From assembly GCA_913047795.1 (NCBI GenBank), contig CAJWTS010000017.1, positions 1 to 54,832 on the forward strand: a DNA stretch of 54,832 nt, read 5' to 3'. Position numbers and translations under genes: made by a program. This DNA is from an uncultured Verrucomicrobiota bacterium (GTDB lineage Bacteria > Verrucomicrobiota > Kiritimatiellia > CAJWTS01). The notes beneath the pieces were generated by a model, which had not been told where the DNA came from, ran no database searches, and was given only the letters and a program-made list of their open reading frames with translations. Below are positions 1-8,098 of the stretch, in pieces. Each line of letters opens with the position of its first letter. Within the stretch, counting starts at the first letter, position 1.

Positions 1-63
1 TTCAACGGAATCTCCGCTTTTTCCTATTTGAAGAAGCTCAGTGGTATCTGCTGGTTAGCGTGA
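1..63 (+). CDS. C-terminal tail of an unknown ORF, cut by the window edge
   Basis: Frame 1 is open from the first base for 20 codons and then reaches a TGA stop at 61-63. Nothing in so short a tail identifies a family, and it may not be coding at all. It lies at the far left of the presumed mobile-island remnant. Confidence 0.2.
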   Translation, partial: FNGISAFSYLKKLSGICWLA

Positions 64-250
64 GTCTATTGGCAAACGATCCGCTGTCTGGCCTGATTCT
101 CATTGCATCGACTCAAGGCCTTGTTGCCATTGCGCGGACGTGGCATGTATTCAGGTTGGTCAGCATCATGCCGGATGGACCCGGGGATGAGTTAGATCGC
201 CTACACAGAGTCTTGAGATTCCGAGCAGTTCGCCCACGAGCTGGAGCTAC

Positions 251-475
251 ATGTTTACCGCAGAAGTGAACCTCATCTCCCGGTCGGGCAAGTGGAAAAA
301 AGAATTTCAAGCCCCCGAAGAAGAGTTGCTGGAAACGGACAGAAAGCACGTTCTAGTTACACCCGATAATAAATTGGAAAACAGGAATTATATTAAGATC
401 AACACTACAGAAATCAATGCAGCGGAAACCGCCGGAATTATTAAAGAGCGATTTGGTTTACCTGGATACGGCTGA
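251..475 (+). CDS. Small hypothetical protein (74 aa)
   Basis: The ORF begins at an ATG preceded by a GGAG core a few bases upstream. It encodes a charged, soluble protein with no signal peptide, membrane segment or cysteine pair. I do not recognise a family. The base composition here is more AT-rich than in the housekeeping block downstream, in keeping with the island-like character of the first 1.5 kb. It could be a chance ORF. Confidence 0.3.
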   Translation: MFTAEVNLISRSGKWKKEFQAPEEELLETDRKHVLVTPDNKLENRNYIKINTTEINAAETAGIIKERFGLPGYG

Positions 476-527
476 CGTCCAAGCACCCGCGGCCCTTTAG
501 TCGGTGCCGCTAGAACGAACTGGAATC

Positions 528-722
528 ATGGAACTTGTAAAATGCCCGAAGTGCGATCGCGCCGTCCTGAGCTGTGCAAAAAAATGCCCGAGGTGCGGTT
601 GCGCAATGGGATCGCTATTAGAAGTAGTTGGCGGACCAAAAGAAAAATTTCGGTCTGTTTCGTTACTAATCGCTAGAATCAAAGCCATACTTCAGGGCGA
701 TAATCCGCGGAAGGACCGTTGA
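528..722 (+). CDS. Small zinc-ribbon protein (64 aa)
   Basis: The N-terminus carries two knuckles, C-P-K-C and C-P-R-C-G-C, separated by about ten residues, the pattern of a minimal zinc ribbon. A basic tail follows. The ATG at 528 is preferred over the in-frame GTG at 504 because the zinc ribbon then starts six residues in, as is usual for these miniature proteins. Such proteins bind one zinc ion; the role here is unknown. It sits among other small ORFs in the presumed island remnant. Confidence 0.5.
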   Translation: MELVKCPKCDRAVLSCAKKCPRCGCAMGSLLEVVGGPKEKFRSVSLLIARIKAILQGDNPRKDR

Positions 723-825
723 AATAATCAGATATTCGTGATTGTTACAAGATACTGGTGCACGATCGCATGAAGAGAACGTGGAAGGCTGTATCTGGAA
801 ACACCAAGACAAAGGAGAAGTAAAG

Positions 826-942
826 ATGGGTGACACAGGAAAAAAAGATAAGGGCAAAAAAGAAAAACAGAAAAAAGCCAAGCGAAGCAAAAAAGAAAAG
901 CGGCAATTGAAGAGAGATAAGAAGACCGGACTGAGTATCTGA
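826..942 (+). CDS. Very lysine-rich small protein (38 aa)
   Basis: A strong ribosome site (AAAGGAGA at about 812-819) precedes the ATG at 826 and fixes the start, so the longer reading frame from 742 is not used. About half of the residues are Lys or Arg, with a K-K-x-K-G-K-K-E-K-like opening. Similar tiny basic proteins starting M-G/A-D-x-G-K-K-D-K-G-K occur across many bacteria, but I know of no assigned function. Nucleic-acid or ribosome association is a guess from charge alone. Confidence 0.55.
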   Translation: MGDTGKKDKGKKEKQKKAKRSKKEKRQLKRDKKTGLSI

Positions 943-958
943 CATATTACACCAGAGA

Positions 959-1290
959 TCACTTCAGAAAACGGTGTTCAATGTTACTTGGGGCGGGATA
1001 ACACGTGGACTGCCTGATGTGTTCTCTTTCCTGAACGTCCTGAAACCACGACTTCTTGTCAAAGTCCACCGCGAGCAGATGGCAGGTATCATCATGCAGC
1101 AGTGGATAGAGGCCCACCGTGACGCTACCGGTCAGATGGGCGCGCAAGACGTCTTGCAGCAGGGGCAAATGCTTGCATTTCGTGCATTTACCGTGCGGTT
1201 TATTACAGATGCGGGGAATCCACTCATGCTGGCATGCCGGCGAATAACCATCGGGAGAATGGCCGGCCCTGTCAGTTGTGTTCAGCCTAT
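959..1290 (-). pseudogene. Remnant of a TOTE-conflict-system archaeo-eukaryotic primase domain
   Basis: Read on the minus strand in one frame from about 1265 down to 1030, the translation matches the hallmark segment of primases found at the N-terminus of TOTE helicase-primase proteins: a G-Y-S-P-A-C block, the E-W-I-P-R-I-C block, a C-x2-C pair, then G-L-Y-P-L-L-H-D-D-T-C and L-A-V-D-F-D-K-K-S-W. The D-F-D pair is the catalytic metal-binding motif. An in-frame stop lies upstream at about 1290, the homology ends just after the S-W segment, and an unrelated tail runs to a stop at 959. No helicase is nearby, so the gene is broken. It belongs to the island that ends at the tRNA-Tyr fragment. The family match is from memory of the conserved motifs. 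Confidence 0.7.
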
Positions 1291-1440
1291 GTCACCCATT
1301 GACATCGCCGAGTCGAAGAAACACCTCAGAAATACCAAAATCTGAGCCGTGACTACGTGAGATTGCTTTACCCGCCAGAGAATTCCCCCCATAAATTGGG
1401 TGTTTTGATGAAAAAAACAGACTCGGTGTCCACTGGCGTT

Positions 1441-1498
1441 TCGGACTGTAAATCTATTGGCTACGCCTTCGAAGGTTCGAATCCTTCCCCCACCACCA
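1441..1498 (+). other. tRNA-Tyr 3'-end fragment (attachment-site relic)
   Basis: The segment holds the GTA anticodon loop (CTGTAAA), a long variable arm (GGC-TAC-GCC), a complete T arm (GAAGG, TTCGAAT, CCTTC) and the acceptor 3' strand CCCCACC-A-CCA, very like the 3' half of bacterial tRNA-Tyr. The matching 5' half (GGTGGGG acceptor strand and D arm) is absent upstream, and the anticodon stem is poorly paired, so it cannot be a functional tRNA. Integrases that target tRNA genes leave exactly such a 3' copy at the distal end of the element. The orientation puts the element to the left, towards base 1. Confidence 0.75.
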
Positions 1499-1632
1499 CT
1501 CAGGACGGCAACGCCGTCGGGCTGGTTGGCAAGGGGCCTGGCCCCAAACTCGGCCCGGACAGCGACGGGAAACAGTCGTGCGCACGGATCTGGCAAGGAC
1601 GGCAAGTTCCTATTTCTTAGAAAGGAGAGAAA

Positions 1633-2169
1633 ATGAAACGAAGGTATGCGGTTCTTTTTCGTGTCCTCTTACTTATCATTGCGCTGTTTTTCATCCTCCG
1701 CGGCTGTCGCGATGCAGGGCCTTTCATCTACGTGCGGCTGGACGATAAGAGCAACCAATCGCTCAACACGGATTATCCGGGATCCGATATCGATGCGATC
1801 GAGATCATTCGTGATGGCGCAGTGGTGGGTACGGCAAACCTGGTCGTCGATTCCCATCTGCTCGATGGCGCAGCGGGGAATACCAATAAGTTCAAGGATC
1901 TCAGTCAGATTCTCGGTCTTGCCAACTACGATACCAAAACGCGCAAGAACTATGTTGCTTTAGGTGGCAACGGTGGCTACGTGATTGTGAAAATGAACGT
2001 CCCCCTGCAGCCTGGAGACATCGTGCGCGTTTGTGAGATCGGAGCCGGCAGCGGGGGTTCTGCAGAACCCTGCACGGTGGCGATAGCCCGTAACCCGGCG
2101 GGGCCGTTCCGGGTGATCGGCAAGGGGGCAGGTCCGTTTGAAGTTGTCGTGCCCGCAGCGGTCGATTGA
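1633..2169 (+). CDS. Exported or membrane-anchored hypothetical protein (178 aa)
   Basis: A strong AAAGGAGAG site lies directly before the ATG. Residues 6-24 form one hydrophobic segment, a signal peptide or anchor, ending near R-G-C-R. The rest looks like a beta-sandwich, with a G-S-D-I-D-A-I-E-I stretch, an L-G-G-N-G-G-Y-V-I-V-K segment and a V-R-V-C-E-I-G strand. The pattern recalls discoidin- or galactose-binding-like cell-surface domains, but that is only an impression. It is the first gene to the right of the tRNA fragment and so probably belongs to the original chromosome. Confidence 0.65.
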   Translation: MKRRYAVLFRVLLLIIALFFILRGCRDAGPFIYVRLDDKSNQSLNTDYPGSDIDAIEIIRDGAVVGTANLVVDSHLLDGAAGNTNKFKDLSQILGLANYDTKTRKNYVALGGNGGYVIVKMNVPLQPGDIVRVCEIGAGSGGSAEPCTVAIARNPAGPFRVIGKGAGPFEVVVPAAVD

Positions 2170-2387
2170 GCGTTCTTAAGGATAGTGGAGCAGATCGTGA
2201 CCGGCCGGAATTTGCTTTACACCCCGAACTCACATTACGCTCAACCCTACTCGCTATAGGTCATCTTCTGCTCGGATCAGGATCAACAGACCTGTGGCCG
2301 CACCGACCGGCCCCTTTATCCGCTTTTCCAGATGACGCCCATGTCGTTCATGTTGGGCGAGACGAGAATCCAAAACCATCTTCAGCA

Positions 2388-2417
2388 TTGTGAAACATGG
2401 GTCGGGAATGGTACAAT
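2388..2417 (+). promoter_or_regulatory. Sigma70-type promoter of the metalloprotease gene
   Basis: TTGTGA at 2388-2393 and TACAAT at 2412-2417 are separated by 18 bases, with a TGG extension immediately before the -10 box. Transcription would start near 2424, which excludes the ATG at 2397 and supports translation from 2460. Confidence 0.6.
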
Positions 2418-2459
2418 GCTACCTTGGCCCCGGAGACCAAACCGATCCATCAAAGATTC

Positions 2460-5399
2460 ATGATCCGTATTCTGCGCGAACTTCGAACAGGATTGATCCT
2501 CATCCTATTCTTGGCGGGAATGGCAGAAGCGCGATCGACCTTCCACCACCGAGACCACCGACAGGCGCCAAAATTTCTCCTCGAGCCTGTCTTCGCGGGA
2601 AAGGCCCGCACCACCGCAAAGGCAACAGCGGAAGCCTATCTCGCGGCGGAACATGCGCGCTTCGAACTTCCGGCCGATCTATCGAACCTCCGCCTCGCCC
2701 ACATCAAGCATAGCCTGCTGGGCTCGCACTTCCACTACGATCAATTCCTTAACGATGTCCCGGTGACCGAAGCAGAAATCGTGGTCTCGATCTCTAAGAA
2801 AAGCGGACGCGTGATGAAAGTCTTCAACAACACCTTCCCCGTGCGGGAAATACCGGCACTGGCAAAGGGGACAATCTCGGAAGACCAGGCCCTCGATCAC
2901 GCCTGGGACCAACTAAGGGTGCACGGGGCCCTGATCGACCCACCTGTGGCAAAATTATGGTATGAGCCCCACGGTCAGGAATTTCGGTTGGTCTTCCGAA
3001 CACAGATCAACATCGAAGCGCCCTTCGGCTACTGGCAGCATCGCGTGGATGCGCTGAGCGGCAAGGTGCTTGATGTTCGCAATACAGTCCTCTATCGCAT
3101 CCCCAAACAGTCTCGCGACGTGCTGGATTTCACAACATACATGGGGCCTGTGATTTCCCGGGCGGATGCGTTGTCCGAACGGAGTGCCCGTTGCCAGGCA
3201 TCTGCATCGAAGAACACCGCGGCGAAAGTTCCGGCGGACGGTACCGGACAAATTTTCGATCCCGATCCACGCACAACGCTGCAAAGCGAGTCTCTCGACG
3301 ATGACGACCCGGCCGCGTCTTTCACGGGGGCCTACCTCACACGAACGCTCAAGGACATTACCCTGCAGGGCGGCACCTACAGTCTCGAAGGGCCCTGGGT
3401 TCGGATTGTCGATTTCGAAAGTCCGAATACAGCGCCAAGTACCACGACGAACGGGATCTGGAATTTCACTCGCGGCAACAATGGCCTCAACGATGCGATC
3501 ACATATTTTCACATCGACCAGAGCCAGCGCTACATTCAATCGCTCGGCTTCAGCGGCCTAACCGGTATCCAGGAAGGTCCGATCGACGCGGATTCCGACG
3601 CCGCAGATGGCGCGGACAACTCGTTCTATAGTCCCAGTCAAAACCGAGTCATGTTCGGTCACGGCTGCGTGGACGACAGCGAGGACGCCGACGTGATCCT
3701 GCACGAATACGGACACGCCATACATTACGACATCAACAACAATTGGAGTGGCGGAGATACGGGCGCGATGGGCGAAGGCTTCGGGGACTACTGGGCCGCC
3801 TCCTATAGCTACAGCACCTCCAACGGGATGAGCTTCCACCCGGAGTGGGTCTTCTCCTGGGACGGTCACAATGACTGCTGGAACGGTCGCCTTGTGAACC
3901 AGACGAATTTCATCTATGAATCCAATTCAACCTATGGTGCACATGTCGTCGTCAACGGCGTCCTCGGCGATGAGCTCTGGTCGACACCGCTCTTTCAGGC
4001 CTTCATCGAATTGAAGGACATGGGCCGGCCACAATCGGAAATGGACCAGATCGTACTCGAATCACATTTCGGATTGGGATCCGGCCTGAGAATGCCGGAA
4101 CTTGCCGCGTCAACCGTGGCGGCGGCCGCCACCCTTTTCCCGTCCGGGCCGCACGCACAGATCTATCAAAAGCATTTCTATCGGCAACGGATTCTCACCG
4201 CACCCAAAGCCCCCAAGCCAGGCTTATCCTATCCCGCCGGTGGTGAGACGCTCGTGGCAAGTAATGCGGTCGACATCACATGGACCCTTGGGTTCGCCCC
4301 GAGCAATTCTGTCTGCACGCTGGAATACGCCACGCAGTGGGTCAGCACGGTCAGTTTCAGCGACGACATGGAAAGCGGCTCCAACGGCTGGACGGTCAGC
4401 CACGGCGACGGTGCCATCGACTGGTCCCAGGTCTCAACGGATTCGCACAGCCCCAGCACAAGTTGGTTCGCCCAGGCCATTTCGGAGGTCAGTGACCAGT
4501 ACCTGATGAGTCCGGCCCTCGTGCCTGGCGCCAACGCAAATCTCTCATTCTGGCATCACTACGATTTCGAAAGCGGCTACGATGGCGGCGTGGTGGAGAT
4601 CAGCACTGCCGGGCCCGGTGGGCCGTGGACTGACCTGGGCACCAACATGACCCAAAACGGCTACGGAAACACCATCGCCTCCGGTTACAGCAGTCCGATT
4701 AGCGGCCAGTCTGCCTTCAGCGGCGACAGTTCGGGGTTTATCCAGACGATGGTCGACCTCAGCCCCTACTCCGGCACCATTCGAATTCGTTTTCGCGCGG
4801 CGACCGATTCCAGCACAGCGGGTGCCGGCTGGTGGGTCGATGATGTCCAGATCTCTTCACAGCCGGCGTGGGTGTCCATAGGATCATCGACGACGGGCGC
4901 GACGCGCCTTGTATGGATGGTGCCGGGAACGCCCGGAACAGGTTATTGTGTGAGAGCCAGCTTCTCGGCACTTGGCTATACAGACTCGGACTGGTGCCAG
5001 GGCAGCAATTTCACCATTGTCGCCAAAGATGCCGACGGCGACGGCATGCCCTACGATTGGGAGGTCGCCAACGGAATGGATCCCGACGTGGACGACGCCG
5101 ATGACGACGCCGATCTCGACGGCATCAGCAACTACAAGGAATACATCGCCAACACGAACCCGCAAGATTCGAACTCGGTTTTTCGCGTCACCAGTCTCAC
5201 AATCAATTCGCCGGTAACGCTGGGTTTCAGCTCCTCCGCGTCACGGGTGTACTCGCTCGACTACGCCAGTAATATCCTCGTCGGCGGATGGTTCAATATC
5301 GTCTCCAACATCCCCGGGAGCAATGCCGTGATTTTCCTCACCGACCCGGTCGGCGGCTCGCCGCGTTTCTACCGGATCGGCGCAACCCTTCCACCTTGA
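2460..5399 (+). CDS. Secreted thermolysin/fungalysin-like zinc metalloprotease with adhesive C-terminal domains
   Basis: The 979-residue protein starts with a signal peptide (M-I-R-I-L-R-E-L-R then a hydrophobic run to A-E-A). A propeptide-like region (FTP/PepSY type) occupies roughly residues 30-220. The zinc motif H-E-Y-G-H lies at 415-419, with the third ligand in G-E-G-F-G-D-Y-W (Glu about 439), as in M4/M36 gluzincins. Residues about 630-800 form a MAM or immune-inhibitor-A-like jelly-roll domain (D-D-M-E-S-G-S-N-G-W to W-W-V-D-D-V-Q-I). Residues about 857-900 are a Ca-binding thrombospondin-3-like Asp-rich segment. The end reads S-P-R-F-Y-R-I-G, a tail type common in exported PVC-group proteins. 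It probably degrades extracellular protein; the substrate is unknown. The promoter at 2388-2417 sets the start at 2460. Confidence 0.88.
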   Translation: MIRILRELRTGLILILFLAGMAEARSTFHHRDHRQAPKFLLEPVFAGKARTTAKATAEAYLAAEHARFELPADLSNLRLAHIKHSLLGSHFHYDQFLNDVPVTEAEIVVSISKKSGRVMKVFNNTFPVREIPALAKGTISEDQALDHAWDQLRVHGALIDPPVAKLWYEPHGQEFRLVFRTQINIEAPFGYWQHRVDALSGKVLDVRNTVLYRIPKQSRDVLDFTTYMGPVISRADALSERSARCQASASKNTAAKVPADGTGQIFDPDPRTTLQSESLDDDDPAASFTGAYLTRTLKDITLQGGTYSLEGPWVRIVDFESPNTAPSTTTNGIWNFTRGNNGLNDAITYFHIDQSQRYIQSLGFSGLTGIQEGPIDADSDAADGADNSFYSPSQNRVMFGHGCVDDSEDADVILHEYGHAIHYDINNNWSGGDTGAMGEGFGDYWAASYSYSTSNGMSFHPEWVFSWDGHNDCWNGRLVNQTNFIYESNSTYGAHVVVNGVLGDELWSTPLFQAFIELKDMGRPQSEMDQIVLESHFGLGSGLRMPELAASTVAAAATLFPSGPHAQIYQKHFYRQRILTAPKAPKPGLSYPAGGETLVASNAVDITWTLGFAPSNSVCTLEYATQWVSTVSFSDDMESGSNGWTVSHGDGAIDWSQVSTDSHSPSTSWFAQAISEVSDQYLMSPALVPGANANLSFWHHYDFESGYDGGVVEISTAGPGGPWTDLGTNMTQNGYGNTIASGYSSPISGQSAFSGDSSGFIQTMVDLSPYSGTIRIRFRAATDSSTAGAGWWVDDVQISSQPAWVSIGSSTTGATRLVWMVPGTPGTGYCVRASFSALGYTDSDWCQGSNFTIVAKDADGDGMPYDWEVANGMDPDVDDADDDADLDGISNYKEYIANTNPQDSNSVFRVTSLTINSPVTLGFSSSASRVYSLDYASNILVGGWFNIVSNIPGSNAVIFLTDPVGGSPRFYRIGATLPP

Positions 5400-5400
5400 T

Positions 5401-5604
5401 CCCGAATCGCCTGGCGAAGGTGAGCGCAGGCGCGACTCATCCGATGTTCTGGAAGTCCTCGATGATCTATTCGTGCGCCGCGGCGTGCCCGAGCATATCC
5501 GTAGCGACAACAAATCGGAGTTTATAGCCGAAGCCATGCAGTTGGGGTTGCGTCTGCTGGATATCAAACCGTTGTATATCGAACCGGGCAGTCCGTGGAA
5601 GAAC
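5401..5604 (+). pseudogene. IS3-family transposase (integrase core) remnant
   Basis: The frame open from 5401 reads L-E-V-L-D-D-L-F-V-R-R-G-V-P-E-H-I-R-S-D-N and then K-P-L-Y-I-E-P-G-S-P-W-K-N-G, the middle of an IS3-type rve/DDE domain including its second catalytic Asp. The first Asp and the catalytic Glu segment (normally N-G-Y-x-E-S) are missing. The reading frame runs straight into IS91-type sequence at about 5605. No inverted repeats were seen. It is a dead fragment directly after the protease gene. Confidence 0.75.
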
Positions 5605-5838
5605 GGAACCGTCACATATCGATCACGCATGCATGCCAAGACAAAGCGCAATTTCGAAATCTTCTCAGCAGAGGAATTTATAGCAGCCATCACACCATAC
5701 ATCCCCGAAAAAGGCTTCCAGATGGTGCGATCCTATGACTGGTATAGTAACAGCGCCAGGAGCGAGCGCGTCAAGAAACAGGCAGAACAGCCTGAGGATG
5801 GGCTGTGGGGACAGGCCCCAGTGGCGAAAATCCCTTGA
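5605..5838 (+). pseudogene. IS91/IS801-type (Y2) transposase remnant
   Basis: From about residue T-V-T-Y-R-S the sequence switches to the C-terminal part of an IS91-family transposase: F-S-A-E-E-F-I-A-A-I-T-P-Y-I-P, then V-R-S-Y-D-W-Y-S-N-S-A-R. The rolling-circle tyrosine domain is missing. Because the frame continues unbroken from the IS3 fragment, the two relics appear as one 146-codon open frame that is not a functional protein. Confidence 0.7.
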
Positions 5839-5850
5839 TTTCCGATCACG

Positions 5851-5888
5851 CCCCCTCTATTTTCCTAACCCCCGATTGTTAGGAGGGG
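5851..5888 (+). promoter_or_regulatory. Possible hairpin masking the ribosome site of the response regulator
   Basis: CCTAAC (5864-5869) pairs with GTTAGG (5878-5883), and CCCCT (5852-5856) can pair with AGGGG (5884-5888) across a 7-base bulge. The Shine-Dalgarno sequence AGGAGGGG (5881-5888) then lies wholly in the stem. An alternative small hairpin, GAGG with CCTC, would compete. Regulation is inferred from pairing only. Confidence 0.35.
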
Positions 5889-5898
5889 TTCCTCAAGC

Positions 5899-6252
5899 AT
5901 GAGAATTTTGGCACTAGATGATGACACGTCCGTTCTGGAATCGTTGCGGCGTATCTTGAAAGAAGAGGGTTGTACGGTGACCTGTTTCCAGGATGCCGCG
6001 GAGGCCGCGACGGATACTGCCTCTTCCGAGTACGACCTGATCCTTGTGGACTACAAAATGCCGGAGAAGAACGGTGCCTGGTTCATGAAAAACGCGCGCA
6101 TTCCGAACGAAACCAAAGTTCTCCTGATGACCGCCTATGCTCAGAAAGATATCATCGACGATATGTTCAAGAACGGAATATCCGGCTACCTGATCAAGCC
6201 ATTCGACCGTGATGAACTGATGCGCCATATTCGGTTTCATGTAGACAACTAA
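5899..6252 (+). CDS. Single-domain (CheY-like) response regulator
   Basis: The 117-residue protein is one receiver domain: acidic cluster D7-D8-D9, phosphoacceptor D51 in L-V-D-Y-K-M-P, T78 in L-M-T-A, and K100 in I-K-P-F. No output domain follows, so it must act through protein contacts or as part of a phosphorelay. No histidine kinase is encoded nearby. The start is set by AGGAGGGG 10 bases upstream, which may be held in a hairpin. The gene stands alone between transposase relics and the isomerase gene. Confidence 0.9.
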   Translation: MRILALDDDTSVLESLRRILKEEGCTVTCFQDAAEAATDTASSEYDLILVDYKMPEKNGAWFMKNARIPNETKVLLMTAYAQKDIIDDMFKNGISGYLIKPFDRDELMRHIRFHVDN

Positions 6253-6334
6253 GGCCACGGCGCTCGTAAGCCCTCCGTGCCTTCACGGACAGCGCGCGCA
6301 TTCAGCCCGCAACACCAATTTCCCCGGATCAATA

Positions 6335-7219
6335 ATGACTGTTCAGATCAATGGTATAGCACTGCCGCAAGAGGCGATTCAGTTCGAACTCGGCCGCTTG
6401 ATCAAGCTCTATTCGGAATACCTGCCCGAGGACCGTATAGCCGCCGAGATGGACTCGCTGCGTGCCAAAGCAAAAGATCAGGCCGTCGGCACCCTACTCC
6501 TTCGCATGGAAGCCGACCGGCTCGATATAACGGTCTCGGATACTGAAATCGATGCGAAGATCAACGAGATGATCGAAAGCAGCGGAGGCAAAGAAGCCTT
6601 CCTCGGCCTGCTTGAACGACAGGGTCTCGCCCTCGATGAACTGCGCGAGAGTATTCTCCAGGGCGGGCGACTGGATCAACTGGTCGCACGCGTTTCGGCC
6701 GATTACACCGAACCCAATGAGGCGACGGTTCGTGAGTATTATGATTCGCATCCCGATGACTTCGTGCATCCCGCGAGTGCATTGGTACAACACATCTTGA
6801 TTCGACCGGACTCGGAGACGGATGAAGATCGCGCGGTGGCGCGTTCACGACTGATGCACATTCGTGCTCAGATCAGTGAAGGCGCAGATTTCGGCGACAT
6901 GGCGACCGCGCACTCCCACTGTCCCAGTGGACAGGCCTCGGCAGGCAACCTGGGCTGGCTTGCGCCGGGCATGATGGCCGAAGCATTCGACGAGGCCGTA
7001 GCGTCTCTCGAAAAGGCCGAACTAAGCGAAATTATCGAATCGCCACTGGGCTTCCACCTCGCATACAAACACGATGAAAATGCGCGGCGTAGTGCCACCT
7101 ACGAGGAAACAGGCGACAAAATCCGCGACCTGCTACGGCACGACGCCAAAGGACGATTGATCGCGGAGCACGTTGAAGAACTCAAAGAAAAAGTTCAGAT
7201 TGTGGACGACGAGGATTAG
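6335..7219 (+). CDS. Parvulin-type peptidyl-prolyl cis-trans isomerase
   Basis: The 294-residue protein has a helical SurA/NifM-like chaperone region (about 1-130) followed by a rotamase domain (about 148-248) with V-Q-H-I-L-I, G-A-D-F-G-D-M-A, G-N-L-G-W and the closing S-P-L-G-F-H-L segment. There is no signal peptide, so unlike SurA or PrsA it should be cytoplasmic, closer to NifM in layout. It probably assists folding of a partner protein. Its stop lies one base before the GTG of proB, suggesting a shared transcript. Confidence 0.85.
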   Translation: MTVQINGIALPQEAIQFELGRLIKLYSEYLPEDRIAAEMDSLRAKAKDQAVGTLLLRMEADRLDITVSDTEIDAKINEMIESSGGKEAFLGLLERQGLALDELRESILQGGRLDQLVARVSADYTEPNEATVREYYDSHPDDFVHPASALVQHILIRPDSETDEDRAVARSRLMHIRAQISEGADFGDMATAHSHCPSGQASAGNLGWLAPGMMAEAFDEAVASLEKAELSEIIESPLGFHLAYKHDENARRSATYEETGDKIRDLLRHDAKGRLIAEHVEELKEKVQIVDDED

Positions 7220-7220
7220 C

Positions 7221-8045
7221 GTGAGCCGTACGTTGAAATATCGATCGGCACTCGCCGACGCCAAGCGTGTCGTCGTCAAAATCGGTAGCCGCGTGCTCGT
7301 CCAGAAGACGGGCCGACCAGACGTACGGCGTATGCTGGCCATCGTCAAGGGTCTCGCCAGCCTGCAACGCAGCGGGCACCAGGTCGTGCTCGTCAGTTCG
7401 GGAGCAGTTGGAGCCGGCATGGAAGCGCTCGGCATGAAATCGCGGCCCGACCAACTGCCCGACATTCAGATGGCCGCGGCCGTCGGACAAATTCGACTCA
7501 TGACCCGCTATCACGACTTCTTCAAGGCCGAGAAATCCGATGTCGGGCAGGTCCTTCTGACGCATGACGATTTTCACAGTACACTGCGCGTTGCCAACGC
7601 GCGGCGCACCATGGAAAACATGCTGCGCCACGGCGTGATCCCGATCGTCAACGAGAACGACGTCGTCGCGGATGAAGAGTTGAAAGCTGAACTCAAAAAG
7701 CTCGGTGACAACGATCTTCTCGCGGCCCTCGTCGTAAAATTGATCCGGGCCGATCTACTGCTCATGTTGACAACGGTCAACGGCTACTCTGAACCCGGAC
7801 CCTCGGGACGGCGGAGGCGGATCAGTGTTCTTGAAAAGATTACGCCGAAGATCCTGCGCGCCGCAGATAGCATGCAAGGCTCTGCTTTGTCCACGGGTGG
7901 CATGCGCTCGAAGCTGAAGGCGGCGCGTTCCGCGGCCCAGGCAGGGTGCGACGTTGTGATCGCCAACGGACGAGAGGCCCACGTTATTCATTCCATTATG
8001 GAAGGGAAAGACATCGGAACGCTGATCCCCGCCGCACCGCTGTAG
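7221..8045 (+). CDS. proB: Glutamate 5-kinase, short form without PUA domain
   Basis: This enzyme phosphorylates glutamate in the first step of proline synthesis. The amino-acid-kinase fold is clear: V-V-K-I-G-S near the start, V-S-S-G-A-V-G-A-G, N-E-N-D-V-V, G-D-N-D-L-L-A-A, and the C-terminal L-S-T-G-G-M-R-S-K-L. The protein is about 274 residues and ends after the kinase domain; the roughly 100-residue PUA domain of the Escherichia coli enzyme is absent, as in a minority of bacteria. GTG at 7221 is chosen because it follows the previous stop by one base with GAGGA just upstream. The ATG at 7173 would overlap the isomerase gene by 47 bases. proA follows 53 bases downstream. Confidence 0.93.
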   Translation: MSRTLKYRSALADAKRVVVKIGSRVLVQKTGRPDVRRMLAIVKGLASLQRSGHQVVLVSSGAVGAGMEALGMKSRPDQLPDIQMAAAVGQIRLMTRYHDFFKAEKSDVGQVLLTHDDFHSTLRVANARRTMENMLRHGVIPIVNENDVVADEELKAELKKLGDNDLLAALVVKLIRADLLLMLTTVNGYSEPGPSGRRRRISVLEKITPKILRAADSMQGSALSTGGMRSKLKAARSAAQAGCDVVIANGREAHVIHSIMEGKDIGTLIPAAPL

Positions 8046-8098
8046 CCCCTTTCGGCAACCCGCTTGACAGTGCCGATATCTGGCCGGAGACTGTTCCC

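Noticed and set aside
974..1345. Plus-strand 123-codon ORF
   Set aside because: It is the shadow of the minus-strand primase remnant, whose conserved motifs decide the coding strand.
1441..1498. Functional tRNA-Tyr gene
   Set aside because: No D arm or 5' acceptor strand can be found upstream and the anticodon stem pairs poorly.
2397..2459. Upstream ATG as the start of the metalloprotease
   Set aside because: It lies inside the predicted promoter (-35 at 2388, -10 at 2412) and would put 21 non-hydrophobic residues before the signal peptide.
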